Both the position numbers and the translations under genes were made by a program. Below, piece after piece: positions 31,460 to 42,729 of a stretch of 64,000 nucleotides of DNA. Origin of the DNA: Ehretia macrophylla (Eukaryota > Streptophyta > Magnoliopsida > Boraginales > Ehretiaceae); NCBI GenBank assembly GCA_037974665.1, contig CM075773.1:47570080-47634079 (forward strand), given 5' to 3'. Each line of letters starts with the position of its first letter. Position 1 is the first letter of the stretch. The notes under the pieces were generated by a model, which saw nothing but the letters and a program-made list of their open reading frames with translations, had not been told where the DNA came from and searched no databases.

Positions 31460-32384
31460 TTTTTTTTTTTTTTTGCTGGGCCAGCAAGAAGATTTCATTC
31501 CACTATAAAAAAAACATGATAAACCATATACAAGAGAAAAAGAAAACCAAAAAAACCTCCTGAAACTACACAAGTAGATCACCAAGCTTCCAAATGTTAC
31601 AAATTTCTCTATTGAATCGATTGTTTCTAAAACTCCCTCTAGACATCAGTGTATATAGTATATCATTTGAGATAAATTTAATAACCTGTTCCTCATTTGC
31701 AACTGCATTTATGAAAATCCTTGCATTACGCCCCCGCCACAAATGGTAAATGCAAGCACAAAACATAAGTTTAACAATAGATCCCTACAATGTCTTCCTC
31801 TTTGCAAAAATACTGCAGCCTTGTACTATTCTATCCCATTGGACACCCAGTGTTTTGATTCTTGCTTTTTTTGCACAGCTTCTCCAAACTCTTCTACTAA
31901 ACGAACATTCAAAGAAAAGGTGGTCCCTTGTTTCCAAGACCATGTTGCAAAGAGTACAAACCCCATGAATTTTGAAAGCCCCAACACATGAGACGATACC
32001 GTGTTGGCAACCTGTCAAGGATAGCTAGCCAAGAACAAAAACTATGTTTTGGTATATGATAGTTTTTCCATAGCAAGTGAAACCAAGGCACTTTTGCATG
32101 GCATTGTCTAACTGCTTCCCAAGTAGCTTTGGTGTTAAAGCTGCCATTACAACCATCTTCCCAATAGATGTGGTCGTCCCTGTTGGGGTCAATCTCCACC
32201 TAGAAAGGATCAAGAGAAGCCAAGCATCTAGGTCAACGAAATGAATCCCTTCTAATAACCACACAAACTTTGCTTTGCAAACCAATGCGTGAGGCAGTGA
32301 TGGTATCAGGATGAATATGATGAGAAAGTTGTCCCAAGGGGTGCCAAGAATCCCACCACAAGAAAGTTGGTGTTTTCTTTCTGG
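31460..32384 (-). mobile_element. 5'-truncated LINE with zinc-binding RT tail domain
   Basis: On the minus strand, broken frames encode the reverse-transcriptase-associated zinc-binding region of plant LINEs: IYWEDGCNGSFNTKATWEAV, then LLWKNYHIPKHSFCSWLAIL and CTLCNMVLETRDHLFFECSF (the C-x2-C...H...C pattern), then HLWRGRNARIF. A T run at 31460-31474 is the poly-A tail. At least one frameshift separates the segments, near 31990-32020. The polymerase and endonuclease domains are missing. Confidence 0.85.
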
Positions 32385-32925
32385 AAACATTAGATAAATG
32401 GTCCCTATTATTTTATCAAAATTTTAAATTTATTTTTTATTGTTAAAAATTAGTGATAACGTATCAGTTTGGTTTTGTAATTTGAATTTTAAAGTGTTGT
32501 ATTTTGAGTTTTGAAAACCGTGTTTCTTATAGCTTAGGGTTATCTTTTTGATAAGATTTTATAGTCCTCTGTTAATATAAATATGTTGTACACTGTATGT
32601 TCTCAATTTAATTTTTATTATTTTTTTAAATATTTTAAATTCGTCCCTATTATTCAAAATTAGTCAACTTAATCCTTATTATTCTTCAAAAATAATTTAG
32701 ACTCTATTATTTCTTAAAAAAATCAATTTAGTCTTTACATGTGATTCCATTTGGGGACTAAACTAAATTTTTTTAAGAAACAGTAGGGACTAAATTGATT
32801 AACTTTAAATAATAGAGACGAATTTAAATTTTTTTAAAAATAATAGAGAATAAATTGACTAATTTTAAATAATAAAAATAAATTAAAATTTTAAGAAAAC
32901 AATAAACGTGACATTTTCCAATTTC
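32385..32925. mobile_element. Fold-back element with short sub-repeats, copy 2
   Basis: Related to 20444-20745, with sub-repeats such as TTAATCCTTATTATTCTTCA and the complementary AATAGAGAATAAATTGAC on the right. About 160 bp of unrelated DNA (32448-32610) interrupts the left arm. The flank to 33075 is shared with copy 1. Confidence 0.55.
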
Positions 32926-34760
32926 TTTTGTCTAGTCTCATTAATTGCTTTCTCGCGAAGAGATCTGATCCAGGTCGCTTTGTGGAACAACATGCTTTCT
33001 CTGACGAACCCAAAACATGCTCTCTTTATCCGAAAACTATTCTAGACCTGTGCTACTTGAGTGCACCATAGATCATCATGCTGACTAGTGTCCAACAACT
33101 ACTTGATGGTCTTAAAAATCTTAATTCATCAACAGAGCACTTACGGTATGTGTATATTGTGCATTAAACTCTTGCCCATAGAAGATTTTAGTTCAAAGTT
33201 ATACGGTATATTGTGCATTACACTATATGACTAGTGTAGGTTCGTGCCGGTGGAGACTGCAGCTTTGATCGATCTAAAAGAACGTTAAAAGTTTTGTATT
33301 TTTTTTTTTAAATGTCAATGTATTTTTAGCTTAAAAAATTATTTAGTGTTACTGGGAAAAAAAATGAACTCATATAATTAAAAAATAATGTGTTTTAGCC
33401 CTGAGAAAGAATTCATAACTACTCCCCTATATCTAAAGATTGAAATTTTTATGTTTTGTTTTCTCTGTCTTTTAGACACACTGAAAACTTTTAATTGTTC
33501 ACGTCCACAAAACAAGAAGCATGATGAGATTTTTCCTTTTAAAAAAAAAAAAAAATTATCATGCCATTCAAACATCAATAGAACAGAATAAGCTCCAATC
33601 CAACTGGAAATTCAACATGAATGATCACAGGCCAGACTCGGTGAAAGAATGAAGAAGATTTGATCTGTAGGAGCCCGTGTTATATTCTTGAAAATTGCTA
33701 ATTAACACACGATGTGGTCCATTAATTTAATTGAAAATTTTAAATCGTGCTATAACATCTAGCATAATATAATCAAAACATACACAAAACTTAACTTGGC
33801 AACTTTTGATGGGCAAAGTAAGCTTTTTCCTATAGATTTTATTTATCTGCGTCGGGGTTGGGTTAGCTAGCCCTTTAGGTTCCAATATGCTTGATTCCTC
33901 AATCAAAGGGGTTGAAGAAGGGATAGATGAAAGAACTTTCGAAAAGGGTAACACATGAGACACTCTCGCCTAAATGGTTTTGTAAAAAATAATTGATTCA
34001 CTACCTACACTTCAGCCTATAATGTAAAAAACGAAGAGCTGATCAGCCATATAATTTCAAAACGTACAATTTAACCCTCACATATATAAATTTCTTTTGA
34101 ACCCGTATAAATTAATTTTTTAATTAAAAAATACTTTAAAAATATACACATTTTCATAAAAACACGTAAATCATTGATCGTATTATAATTCATTGTATAC
34201 GTATGCGTCTAGTTTCAGCTGGGGCTCAACTGCATTATCCTTAACTTGTCAACAATGTTGATATTTGTCAAATAAATAAGATAACAATCTATGTAAACGT
34301 TATAAAATTGCATAAAATAACTTGGATTAATATAAAAGACATCCAACCCCTCGGAACTTATCATAATTCCTAAATATCTATCTAAAGTACCACAATTAGA
34401 TAAATTATTGCCTAAAGCTTAATGGTGTTAAAATGTTGGTCAAAGTACTAGTGAAAGACCAATCTCATTTATGTAATAAGATATTGAAAATTCATTTTAG
34501 GTTTCTGACATCATATATGTTAGCGGAAATGCTACCACCATACACGTTGCATTCAAATGAAATTCATAGTTCTGACAAAAAAAAAAGTTATAGTAGAAAA
34601 AGAAGTAAAACATCGGTAGGAAGAGAACTAGTACACTTTTTTATCTGTTAAAACAAGAGATAAAAACTTTTTAGTCCCTCAGGTTTTAGATAAGTAAGTT
34701 TTTGGTCCTTCAATTTTTGAAAAGTAACTATTTGGTCTATTTTTTACGGTTGATTGGAAA
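32926..34760. other. Non-coding stretch with module and repeat pieces
   Basis: No gene. About 33600-33665 matches 1845-1890. About 34045-34225 is a copy of the interspersed repeat of 2158-2390. About 34665-34745 contains three diverged GGTCCTTCAATTTTT-type units, a fold-back remnant. Confidence 0.45.
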
Positions 34761-34826
34761 AGTTATTTTCTTCACCTCATCAGGGAAAATATTGTATGCC
34801 CAGTTTAACGTCATGTATATGATGAT
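34761..34826 (+). pseudogene. N-terminal fragment of the small membrane-protein gene
   Basis: Sister of 5507-5589. It carries codons for roughly residues 8-28 and is cut at the same base by TGATGTGG, the start of the LTR fossil. The first codons are replaced by other sequence. Confidence 0.65.
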
Positions 34827-34915
34827 TGATGTGGAATAAATTTTGACCCGAACCAAGTTACTATTTTACATAATGAAAAGGTATTTTATTTGGTACTCGA
34901 CCCGATGTCTTCATG
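34827..34915 (+). mobile_element. Truncated LTR fossil, sister of 5590-5931
   Basis: The first 90 bases of the LTR at 5590 are present (TGATGTGGAATAAATT..., TACTCGACCCGA). The rest is lost and the sequence continues into module DNA equivalent to 8050. Confidence 0.5.
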
Positions 34916-34929
34916 ATGATTTATAAGTG

Positions 34930-36080
34930 GATGTTTTGCGTGTAAATAAAATTTGAATTAACTATTACAAACAAATAATTTGAGCACCGAAAGAATAATT
35001 TTTAAGTGTAACACTAGTATCGATTGTGGACTTAAAATTTCAGGGCGCACCAACAAAAACCGAACTATGTTTGTGGTCCTCTGCATGCAAAGAAAAAATA
35101 CAAACATAATACCATGACACGGGAGTATATGTTGTTAGAATATGTTGTATCATTAATTGATATGGTGGCAATTTCAAAGCATTCAACCAATTCTGTAGTG
35201 GATGACATTAAACGGATTGTAGATGGTTTCAATAATATTCGTTTTTTGTATAAAAAGAGGACTGCAAATCATATCGTAGATTGGGTTGTTAAATGTTGTG
35301 CGAGTAGGAACTTTGATTTGAATTGGGTTTTCAATATTCTCTCTCCTCACCCCCTCCCCCTACCCCCCTCACTGTAGGACAAAGTTTACAGCCTGCCCTT
35401 ATATCATTTGTTACGACTCAAGGATTAATAACTTAAATCATTATAAATTAAACACAAATTTCTTAAAAAACCAATATGAGATCAAGTGTCACAAAGTTAG
35501 ACCTAACTTTCCTAGCAATCCACCATCTGTTGCAGCAATTTTACATCTTTTAGCATGAGAGAACTGGACCTGAATGTGACATCGTTGATGATGGAGCCAA
35601 TTTTCCAGTTGATATGTGAGGCGCTAGGGACAAGGCTTTGATGAATTGCTAACTAATTTTCCAGTTGACAAGATTAACAGAACTAAATTATATGCACAAC
35701 AAATGATAGAAACACTATTGAAGAGATCCGAATAGTGCATTGCAGTTAATAATATTGATATGATCACATGCTTATGTAGAAATTTCAACTATTGAGGAGA
35801 TCATATGATTAGTGCATAGCAGATAATAATATTGACATGATCACGTGCTTATGTAGAAATTTCCACTATTGAAGAGATATGATTAGTGGGGAAGCACACC
35901 AAGTAATTAAGCTTGTTACTGAAGAAAACATTGGACTAATTAGTAATTACCAACCCAACTTGGCTTTGGACTTAAACCAAAAACCCAACATGACATACCT
36001 CATAGTTGTGTAATTTCAATTTTTTGGCTCCCCGGCAAAAAAAAAAAAAAATACATCCATGTCAAATAGATCGTAAGCCG
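34930..36080. repeat. Duplicated module, sister of 8070-8235 plus 10466-11165
   Basis: Non-coding DNA colinear with two blocks that lie 2.2 kb apart in the other copy. Bases 35690-35890 hold three rough copies of a 75-80-bp unit with GATCACATGCTTATGTAGAAA and GTGCATAGCAGATAATA. Confidence 0.65.
35195..35375 (+). mobile_element. LINE RNase H fragment inserted in the module
   Basis: The frame reads DDIKRIVDGFNNIRFLYKKR followed by TANHIVDWVVKCCASRNFDL, the end of a plant LINE or RNase H-like domain (family pattern: R-x-AN-x-VADWLA). The surrounding module at 10555-10655 lacks it. It ends in a C-rich run (CCCCCTCCCCCTACCCCCC), unusual for a LINE tail. Confidence 0.55.
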
Positions 36081-36184
36081 CTAATGGTCAAGAAATTTTT
36101 CCTTACAAAGGGATAACATGTCAAGTTTCTAATCAAGATTTCTATAACAATTTAGACCTTTTTTCTGATTTAAAATAATTAATC

Positions 36185-36187
<3 letters not shown>

Positions 36188-36248
<61 letters not shown>
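36188..36248. repeat. TA microsatellite
   Basis: An almost uninterrupted run of about 30 TA dinucleotides. Confidence 0.95.
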
Positions 36249-36252
<4 letters not shown>

Positions 36253-37813
36253 ACTTGAATATTAAAATCAACGATTAGCCTTTTGTCTTTATTCTAGTAC
36301 GGAACTCTCTTGGTCCCTTGACGTACCCCACTTGGTATCGAGTTGAATATGCGCCATCAAAGTCTTGTCGGGGCCCTTTGGACTTTTAAGAGTCCCCCCC
36401 AACAAGATATTATTTGAAATAAATAAATGTAAAGTTTGTTCTTCAAGATTACATACCAAAATTGTAATTAATATGCTGTCCCATTTGTTATGGATTTTCT
36501 GTAAATAGTCATTGATGAATTATTATAAATTATAACCAATATGTATTGAATAGATACAGAAAAATAGAAACTTCTCATTATTCTTGTTTCTTTTCATTTG
36601 TATTAAATTATCACCTTGTAGAAGAAATAGGATTCGGATTAAGAATAAAAAAAGTTTAAACCATTAGAGTGTAGTTTGTTATATTGTTTATTATCTCTAA
36701 ACGTACATACGAGATTCATTTTTTTTTTTTATTTAGCCTTGCATGTCAGCCAGTTTCAATAATTTAAAATAGATGGCAATGAGAGTTGATAGTATATTAA
36801 ACAATTACGTTATCTAAAAGTTTAAACTATTAGACACAAATTTATTATATTATTTATTGAGGGTGAGAACTGAAAAATGAGCTAACATTGTGGGTGAAAC
36901 AAGTCCGCGATAGCGAAATGAAACAGACAAATGGGAGACAGATGAGTCACATGTAGATGGGTATAACTAGACCAAGGCATTACTCTGATATCATAATTCT
37001 TAACATGATATCAATGTTAAGTCCTTAATTCATTTGTATTAATTCACATGTGACCTATTATCGTTTGAAATTACATACTTGTACATATGGATAAATAAAT
37101 ACATATTCTCCTTCATTGTACACTAAAGTTCACTATCCGATTTCATGCTTTATGTGCTAATTAATATTATTTGCCTCCAAAGCAGCTTTAAATTGGAATG
37201 TTTAGTGTGTTGTGTTTTAGCTGACACGTAATGGAGGAAAAACCATGAAAGTTACTAAGGATGTGATTGGAGTTTGGTAGGACCCAACAAATTCATGGGT
37301 AGCATCTTCTTTGGTAGGACCCAACAAATTCATGAGTGGTCCATGGGATATATATTTTGTGGGAACAAAAACTAAGTATTTTTCCCCTAATTAAGAGTGG
37401 TCCATGGGACGTCGATTAGTAGGTGATCTTTCTATGCTTTAAGTAGTCATTTATTTTATATCCGGTATATTTGAGGCTAAAATAATTACATTTTAAAGTA
37501 TATGATATTAATGTCACTTGCTGACTAAGATTGCTAAGCATGAGTCATGACAATTTATATTTGATGAGCTTTTTTCAAAAAATTGTGTATTCCATAATAA
37601 GAAGAAAACATGCATGTTGGGAAAGTTGAAAAGGTTACAACCTTTTACTTTTCCAGATTCTCACAGCAAACTTTTGATTCTTTAAAGTTCATTCCTTCAT
37701 TTAAAAAATATGATCTTTTATAATTAACTAAATAAATGATTTTTTTTCTGCTAATTATAAATAAATCCATCTGCATACTTTTCATCTTTCTTCTTCATAG
37801 TTGAGAGCTTTAT
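36249..37813. other. Non-coding stretch, module pieces
   Basis: A minisatellite remnant and its flank lie near 36670-36850 (compare 17330-17510). Bases 37075-37170 match 10110-10190. The tract GGTAGGACCCAACAAATTCATG occurs twice at about 37276-37340. No gene. Confidence 0.45.
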
Positions 37814-37915
37814 ATGGCAGAGGCTACAAGAACAAGCCATTTTCTTCACCACTTCGGAGAGAACTTCTATGGGCCACACTGTCTCGTGTTTATTTTTCTT
37901 CCATTGTGCCAAATA
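37814..37915 (+). pseudogene. N-terminal fragment of the small membrane-protein gene
   Basis: ATGGCAGAGGCTACAAGAAC begins about 20 recognisable codons (MAEATRTSHFLHHFGENFYG), after which similarity fades. The extra alanine codon relative to MAETRT also appears in the 5507 fragment (MEEATTS), which suggests those two form a sub-lineage. Confidence 0.7.
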
Positions 37916-38489
37916 TTCATCCATAGTCATTAATTCTGGCCATTAGATATATAGAACGTTTGTCTCTTTCTATTAAGAATTTTGATATTTCATTTTAAAG
38001 TTAATTGGTGTTAGGTGAAATAATTCAAAATCTTATATATTAATTTTAAAAACTAGGTTATCTATGTTTAACAATTGGATTCTTCAATACTTTCTTTATG
38101 TGATAACTGTGATTGATTGGTCTTATAAGAATTGCATACCAAAATCAAACTATTCTTCATTTTTGCAAAATTGACAGTAATAGTACAAAATTAACATAAC
38201 TAGCACACATGTGCAACAAAATGATAGAATTTTCACTATTTGAATATAGATTAGTGCATAGGCACATAGCAGATAATATTGCTTAGGATATGTCATGTTT
38301 ATGTCTTGTATCTAAAGATGGAAAATATTCATACAAAATACAATTAGTTATTTTGGATTTTCATAGTCTTTTAGAGACTTGCAAACTTTTAGTAGTCTTC
38401 TAGAGACTTACAATTAGCTATTTTGGTTCTTTCATGCATGTTTACTACGTCTTGTATCTGAATAGATATTTTTTCTTTCAACTCCTACA
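37916..38489. other. Non-coding stretch with a TRIM LTR vestige
   Basis: About 37985-38045 resembles a minus-strand TRIM LTR piece (TTGGTGTTAGGTGAAATAAT), as at 14880. Bases 38200-38290 carry the recurrent GCACATAGCAGATAATATTG marker. No gene. Confidence 0.4.
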
Positions 38490-38499
38490 TGACATTTTT

Positions 38500-39481
38500 T
38501 TTTTCAAGGTTGGTTTCAAGATGGAAATTCAGTTATCTTAACATAGTATCAGAATTAGGCTCATGGTCTAGTCTCATTCATCTTTCGCGTGCGACTGATC
38601 TCAAATCAGGTCCACTTGTCTTCAATCTTTCGTGTATGCATAGTCCACACACTTTCAATCTTCCACATGCGTTATCTATCACATGTGTTCAATCTTCCAC
38701 GTGTGACCCCTCTCAAATCAAGTCACACGTGAGGGAAAGTGTTAGAATATACACTTGTCTCACATAGAAAAATTATAAACTCTCAGACCACTTAATAAGA
38801 TCCTGAATTACTCCACTTGGTACCAATTGGTTTTAAGATGGAACCCCAGTTATCTTAACATGGTATCAAAGCTAGGTTCATGGTTTAGTCTAATTCATCT
38901 TCCGCGTGCGACCCATCTCAAATCAGGTCTACTTGTCTTCAATCTTTCACATGTGCATAGTCCACGCGCTTTTAATCTTCCACATGTATTATCTACCACA
39001 TGTGTATTCAATCTTCCAAGTGTAACCATCTCAAAATAAGGTCTACGCGACCCTTCTCAAATCAAGTCACATGTGAGGGGGAGTGTTAGAATATACACTT
39101 GTCCTACATAGAAAAATCATAAACTCTTAGGTAGTGATTAGTATATGGGAATGAATTGGGAATGAAATGATAATAATAATAATAATAATAAATAAATAAA
39201 TAAAATAAAATAAAAAAAATAAAAAAATAAAAGTGATTAAAATAATAATAAAAAAGAAAAAAAAAAATGATAAAAATAAAAATGAAAATAAAAATAATAA
39301 TAATACCAATTTAATAATTGTTGTTGTTATTATTATTTTTATTATTATTTTAATTTTAATTTGTTATTAATATTTATTATTTTTATATTTTTTTTTATTT
39401 TTATTATTATTATTTATTGTTATAATAATTTTTGTTGTTATTATTATTTTAATTTGTTATTAATAATTATTATTTTTATAA

Positions 39482-39537
<56 letters not shown>

Positions 39538-39888
39538 TGTTGTTGTTGTTGTTGTTATTATTATTATTATTATTATTATTTAAGTTTATATTATTTACGG
39601 TTATGTTTATATTTATTATTATTTTTAATTCTATAATAGTAAAAGGACAATTATGTCATATTATACAAGTCATTCACATTACTACTCTTAATTCTAGAGC
39701 ATACTAAACATGTCCTTTTCATTTCTAAGTTCATTCCATTCCCAATTTTATTATATTCCTTGACTCATTCTATTCATGTCCAAATCCATTACAGTGTACC
39801 AATCGCTACCTTAGACCACTTAATAAGATCTTGGACTACTCCACTTAGCACCAATTGATTTTAAGATGGAAACTCGATTATCTTAACA
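38500..39888 (+). mobile_element. Tandem TRIM: truncated LTR, interior, LTR, interior, LTR
   Basis: The LTR remnant ends at 38543. Interior 38544-38739 starts TAGTATCAGAA. LTR 38740-38860 (121 bp) runs from TGTTAGAATATAC to TATCTTAACA. Interior 38861-39083 starts TGGTATCAAAGC (initiator tRNA-Met type primer site) and ends in the purine run GTGAGGGGGAG. The last LTR is 39084-39888, which is 121 bp once the nested MITE and its TTA are subtracted. It is non-coding throughout, of the same general type as 19971-20345. Confidence 0.8.
39130..39810. mobile_element. Harbinger-type MITE inside a TRIM LTR, with AT microsatellite core
   Basis: The left end GGTAGTGATTAGTATA and the right end TGTACCAATCGCTACC are inverted copies with two mismatches. 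TTA flanks it at 39127-39129 and 39811-39813. The interior (39168-39630) is mostly ATT/AAT and TTG triplet repeats, so the predicted low-complexity proteins are meaningless. The adjacent LTR copy at 38780 gives the empty-site sequence. Confidence 0.75.
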
Positions 39889-40183
39889 CTACGTACATAG
39901 CCTTCTTTTGTTTTATTTTTCAAACATGCATCACGTAAAAATAATCCTATATCTTTTCAATTTATCAATCACATGAAAAATGTTAACCCTTCTTGAATTC
40001 ATCCAAAAAATATGAACATATATATAAAGGCATACAAACACACATATTTATATAGAATGTTGAACTCCCAACAAGTAGGTCTTTTGTATATAAGATACAT
40101 ATATAATTGTGTGAGTCTACGTATATTCACACATATCCCTCTCCCTCTCCGTATCCCTCTCCCTCTTTCTTCCTTTTTTTTTA
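39889..40183. other. Non-coding stretch
   Basis: AT-rich, with a CCCTCTCC-type pyrimidine repeat at 40137-40175. No gene. Confidence 0.4.
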
Positions 40184-40290
40184 AATTCAGGAGAGACCTA
40201 AAGTCTTACAACATAATCTTCGATATTTGAATTCGCAACCTCTTACATATACAATGAGTAACCTTACCACTAGACCAAATTCCTAGTAAC
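40184..40290 (-). mobile_element. tRNA-derived SINE
   Basis: Minus-strand A box TGGTCTAGTGGTAAGG (40262-40277 on the plus strand) and B-box-like GCGAATTCAAAT (40226-40237), ending in an A tail (plus-strand T run 40184-40192). Same family as 1515-1635. The target duplication is not clear. Confidence 0.65.
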
Positions 40291-41134
40291 TTCAACCCTT
40301 CCTTTTCAATACCAAGCATATCACCATTTTTTTGCCACTTAAAAATTGAATGAAATATATAACAAAGTCGAAAAACCAAGAAAAGGACTAATACAAAGGT
40401 TGATGATAAAAGCCTAAAATAATGTTGTCCTTGACAATATGCACCAATCTTTTCAATCCATCGATCAATTAATGCAAAGAAGGATGATCTATGGAGACAG
40501 AGATGGATTAAAAGAATCAGAAGATCAAGAATCCAAAAGGTGGAATTATCTTAAGGATGTGATCTCTTTCAACAGAGATTTAGCCGAAAAAGGTCTCACT
40601 TAAAGTTTTTTATGGAATCTTGCGGGGGTTAGGGGGCGGCGGGGGGTGGGGGGTTGTCGGGTCAACAATCATGCAACTTTATCTACTGTTACAACTTTCT
40701 TTACTTTATCTTGTATTCAAGATACGAGATACAAGATACAAGATACAAGATTTCTATATCTTGTATCTTAATTACTTGATATTTTTTTCTTTGACATTTT
40801 GTTTTTTCAACTTCTACAAGGCCTCTTTTCTTTTCTTTTCTTTTTTTTCTGTCAAACACCACATAGAAATAATCCCTAAATGTTTTCAGTCCATCAATTA
40901 CATGACAAATTTTAAAATATTTTCTCATAATATCATAACATTATCAATATACCCATCTCCGAAGAAGTGGGGCTGGGCCATATGATTTTTTTTTAGTCTT
41001 ACTAGTAATCAGAGTGCAAGAACGTCTATGCATTAGTTAACTGCCAAACCATCGTGGGGAAAAAATGTTTTTCTTTTTGGTCAAGTCTTTGTTGCGCCAT
41101 AATTGTTCAAATACGAAGCTTCCAACACTAGGGC
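40291..41134. other. Non-coding upstream region of copy C
   Basis: Bases 40305-40400 match 790-900. About 40790-40930 is inverted at 465-640. A G-rich run GGGGGCGGCGGGGGGTGGGG lies at 40632-40652. ATACAAGATACAAG repeats lie at 40720-40765 with a CTTGTATCTT complement. No other gene. Confidence 0.5.
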
Positions 41135-41142
41135 TATTTAAG
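41135..41142 (+). promoter_or_regulatory. TATA-like box of the intact gene at 41221
   Basis: TATTTAAG, 79 bases before the start codon. The same box and spacing appear before the copies at 24696 and 11707, although both of those are dead. Core-promoter role inferred. Confidence 0.5.
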
Positions 41143-41220
41143 CAAGCCTACGCATTCTTCATGTACTCATCTAAATCACTGATCACCTCATTCATATTTC
41201 TTCTTAACAAGTCATATTTC

Positions 41221-41829
41221 ATGGCCGAAACAAGAACAAACCATTTTGTTCACCAGCTTACTGGAGAACACTTGTATGGCCAGTCCAATGTCATGTATAC
41301 TATGATAATGAACTGTCTTTCTTTGCAAACCTACAATGTTTTGCCTACTCTCCTTTCAATTCCTGTTTTCATTGTCCCCGTGCTGCTCAACTTTTTGCAA
41401 CTGAAATATCCAGCCAAGAATGAATCTCCCTTCGAGACCCACCCAGCAACTATGTTCATCGCCATAACAAGTCTCCTCATATTTTGCTTGGTATGTTATG
41501 TTTTGTCGAGAATGCCATCGACAAGCAATCCCTCCCATTGTTATGCCAAACTTGTTAAAAAAAGTATGGTCGTTTTTGGTACTCTAGCAGTGGCAAGTAT
41601 TTACTCAATTTTTCTCCCAGACTCTTTCCGTCCTACTCTATATTTGCTCCCCATTTGCTTTTCAGCAGGTGACATTCTATACTCCAAATTTTGCTCATTA
41701 TGGAGAGCTATGGTTAACATCCTGCAAGAGCCACCCGTGCAACAAAGATACAGAAGAGTACCCTTGATTCACCAAACTAGGGTTTTGCCACAGATTGATG
41801 CCTACCAAGTAGATTCACTTCCTGTATAG
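41221..41829 (+). CDS. Small four-helix membrane protein, array copy C (intact)
   Basis: An intact single-exon gene of 202 codons, the same length as the copy at 13584. The open frame extends upstream to 41065, but the ATG at 41221 is the start shared by all family members (MAETRTNHFVHQLTGEHLYG) and follows the conserved leader. Predicted hydrophobic segments lie at about residues 40-61, 76-95, 114-132 and 138-157. A Pro-rich loop (NESPFETHPATMF) separates the first two, and the polar basic tail reads QQRYRRVPLIHQTRVLP. There is no signal peptide and no known motif, and I do not recognise the family. The canonical TATTTAAG box is present, so this is the copy most likely to keep ancestral expression. 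Differences from copy A are scattered and mostly conservative. Confidence 0.8.
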   Translation: MAETRTNHFVHQLTGEHLYGQSNVMYTMIMNCLSLQTYNVLPTLLSIPVFIVPVLLNFLQLKYPAKNESPFETHPATMFIAITSLLIFCLVCYVLSRMPSTSNPSHCYAKLVKKSMVVFGTLAVASIYSIFLPDSFRPTLYLLPICFSAGDILYSKFCSLWRAMVNILQEPPVQQRYRRVPLIHQTRVLPQIDAYQVDSLPV

Positions 41830-42729
41830 GTGGGCACCACGATTCTAATGTCAGGGTATATATATATACTCAAATAGTGAAGAAGTAATTTTTTTTGGTT
41901 CAGTTTCGCCAGTCTTTTATATCTAATTAATACAAATTATATCTCTTATAAGTAGGGTTATTTGTTTTAAAATCTAAATCGTATATGAAATACTTGTTCA
42001 CGACATGAATTCAAATCAATTAAGAGACAATATTTGTGGGTAAAAGTTTTGATAAACTTTATAATTAATTAACACGATCTATATTTCTTTAGACCATGTG
42101 TTTTGAAATTGAATTCTATGTAAATCCGGAAGATTTTTTAAAAATGCTGTCGTCGTCGTATAAAAAGAAAAAACGACTGGCCTGTCTTTAAGTCCGCCAT
42201 TAATATTTTATGTCAAAGAATTCAACCCACGTGCCCTTTGCTCTACAATGGAATTCTCAGCAGCATAAAGAATTGGTTAAATTCTACCAATCTGTTATAT
42301 ATCGTGCATGGCATCATCACCACATGATGCAATTTCTTCAAATCTCAGTAATTGGATTCCTGAATTCCAAGTAAAGAGGACGAGTTTACGGTTTCGACAT
42401 TTATTATACTCGTTTTTACATTTATTATACTAAACACAGAAAGAAGATAAGTTTGGACAATTGTATATTATAGTAATTGGAAAAAGATGTAGAAGAATAA
42501 CTTTTTACACAGACGAAATCTTTTGTAAATGTCGTTTTCGTCATTTACAACAACTTGGGATTAACAAAACAGCTTATTGACAGACACATTCACAACCTGT
42601 GCTCTGGAATTATTTACTCAGCAGTGGTTTGTGAAAAAGATTAAACAACAAGCTTCGAAAAGCCATCCATATTTTGCTTGATCCTTATATGTCTAGTAGA
42701 AAATACTAAGAATTAATCTCTCAAAATGC
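41830..42729. other. Non-coding stretch between copy C and the ERF gene
   Basis: The first about 60 bases align with the region after copy A (GGGTGGGCGCCACGGTTC and its relative). Then AT-rich DNA, including the 3' flank of the minus-strand ERF gene. No gene. Confidence 0.45.

Noticed and set aside
39361-39636. Open frame of Ile/Phe/Tyr/Cys repeats
   Set aside because: It is an ATT/TTG microsatellite in the core of a MITE; the translation is low-complexity noise.
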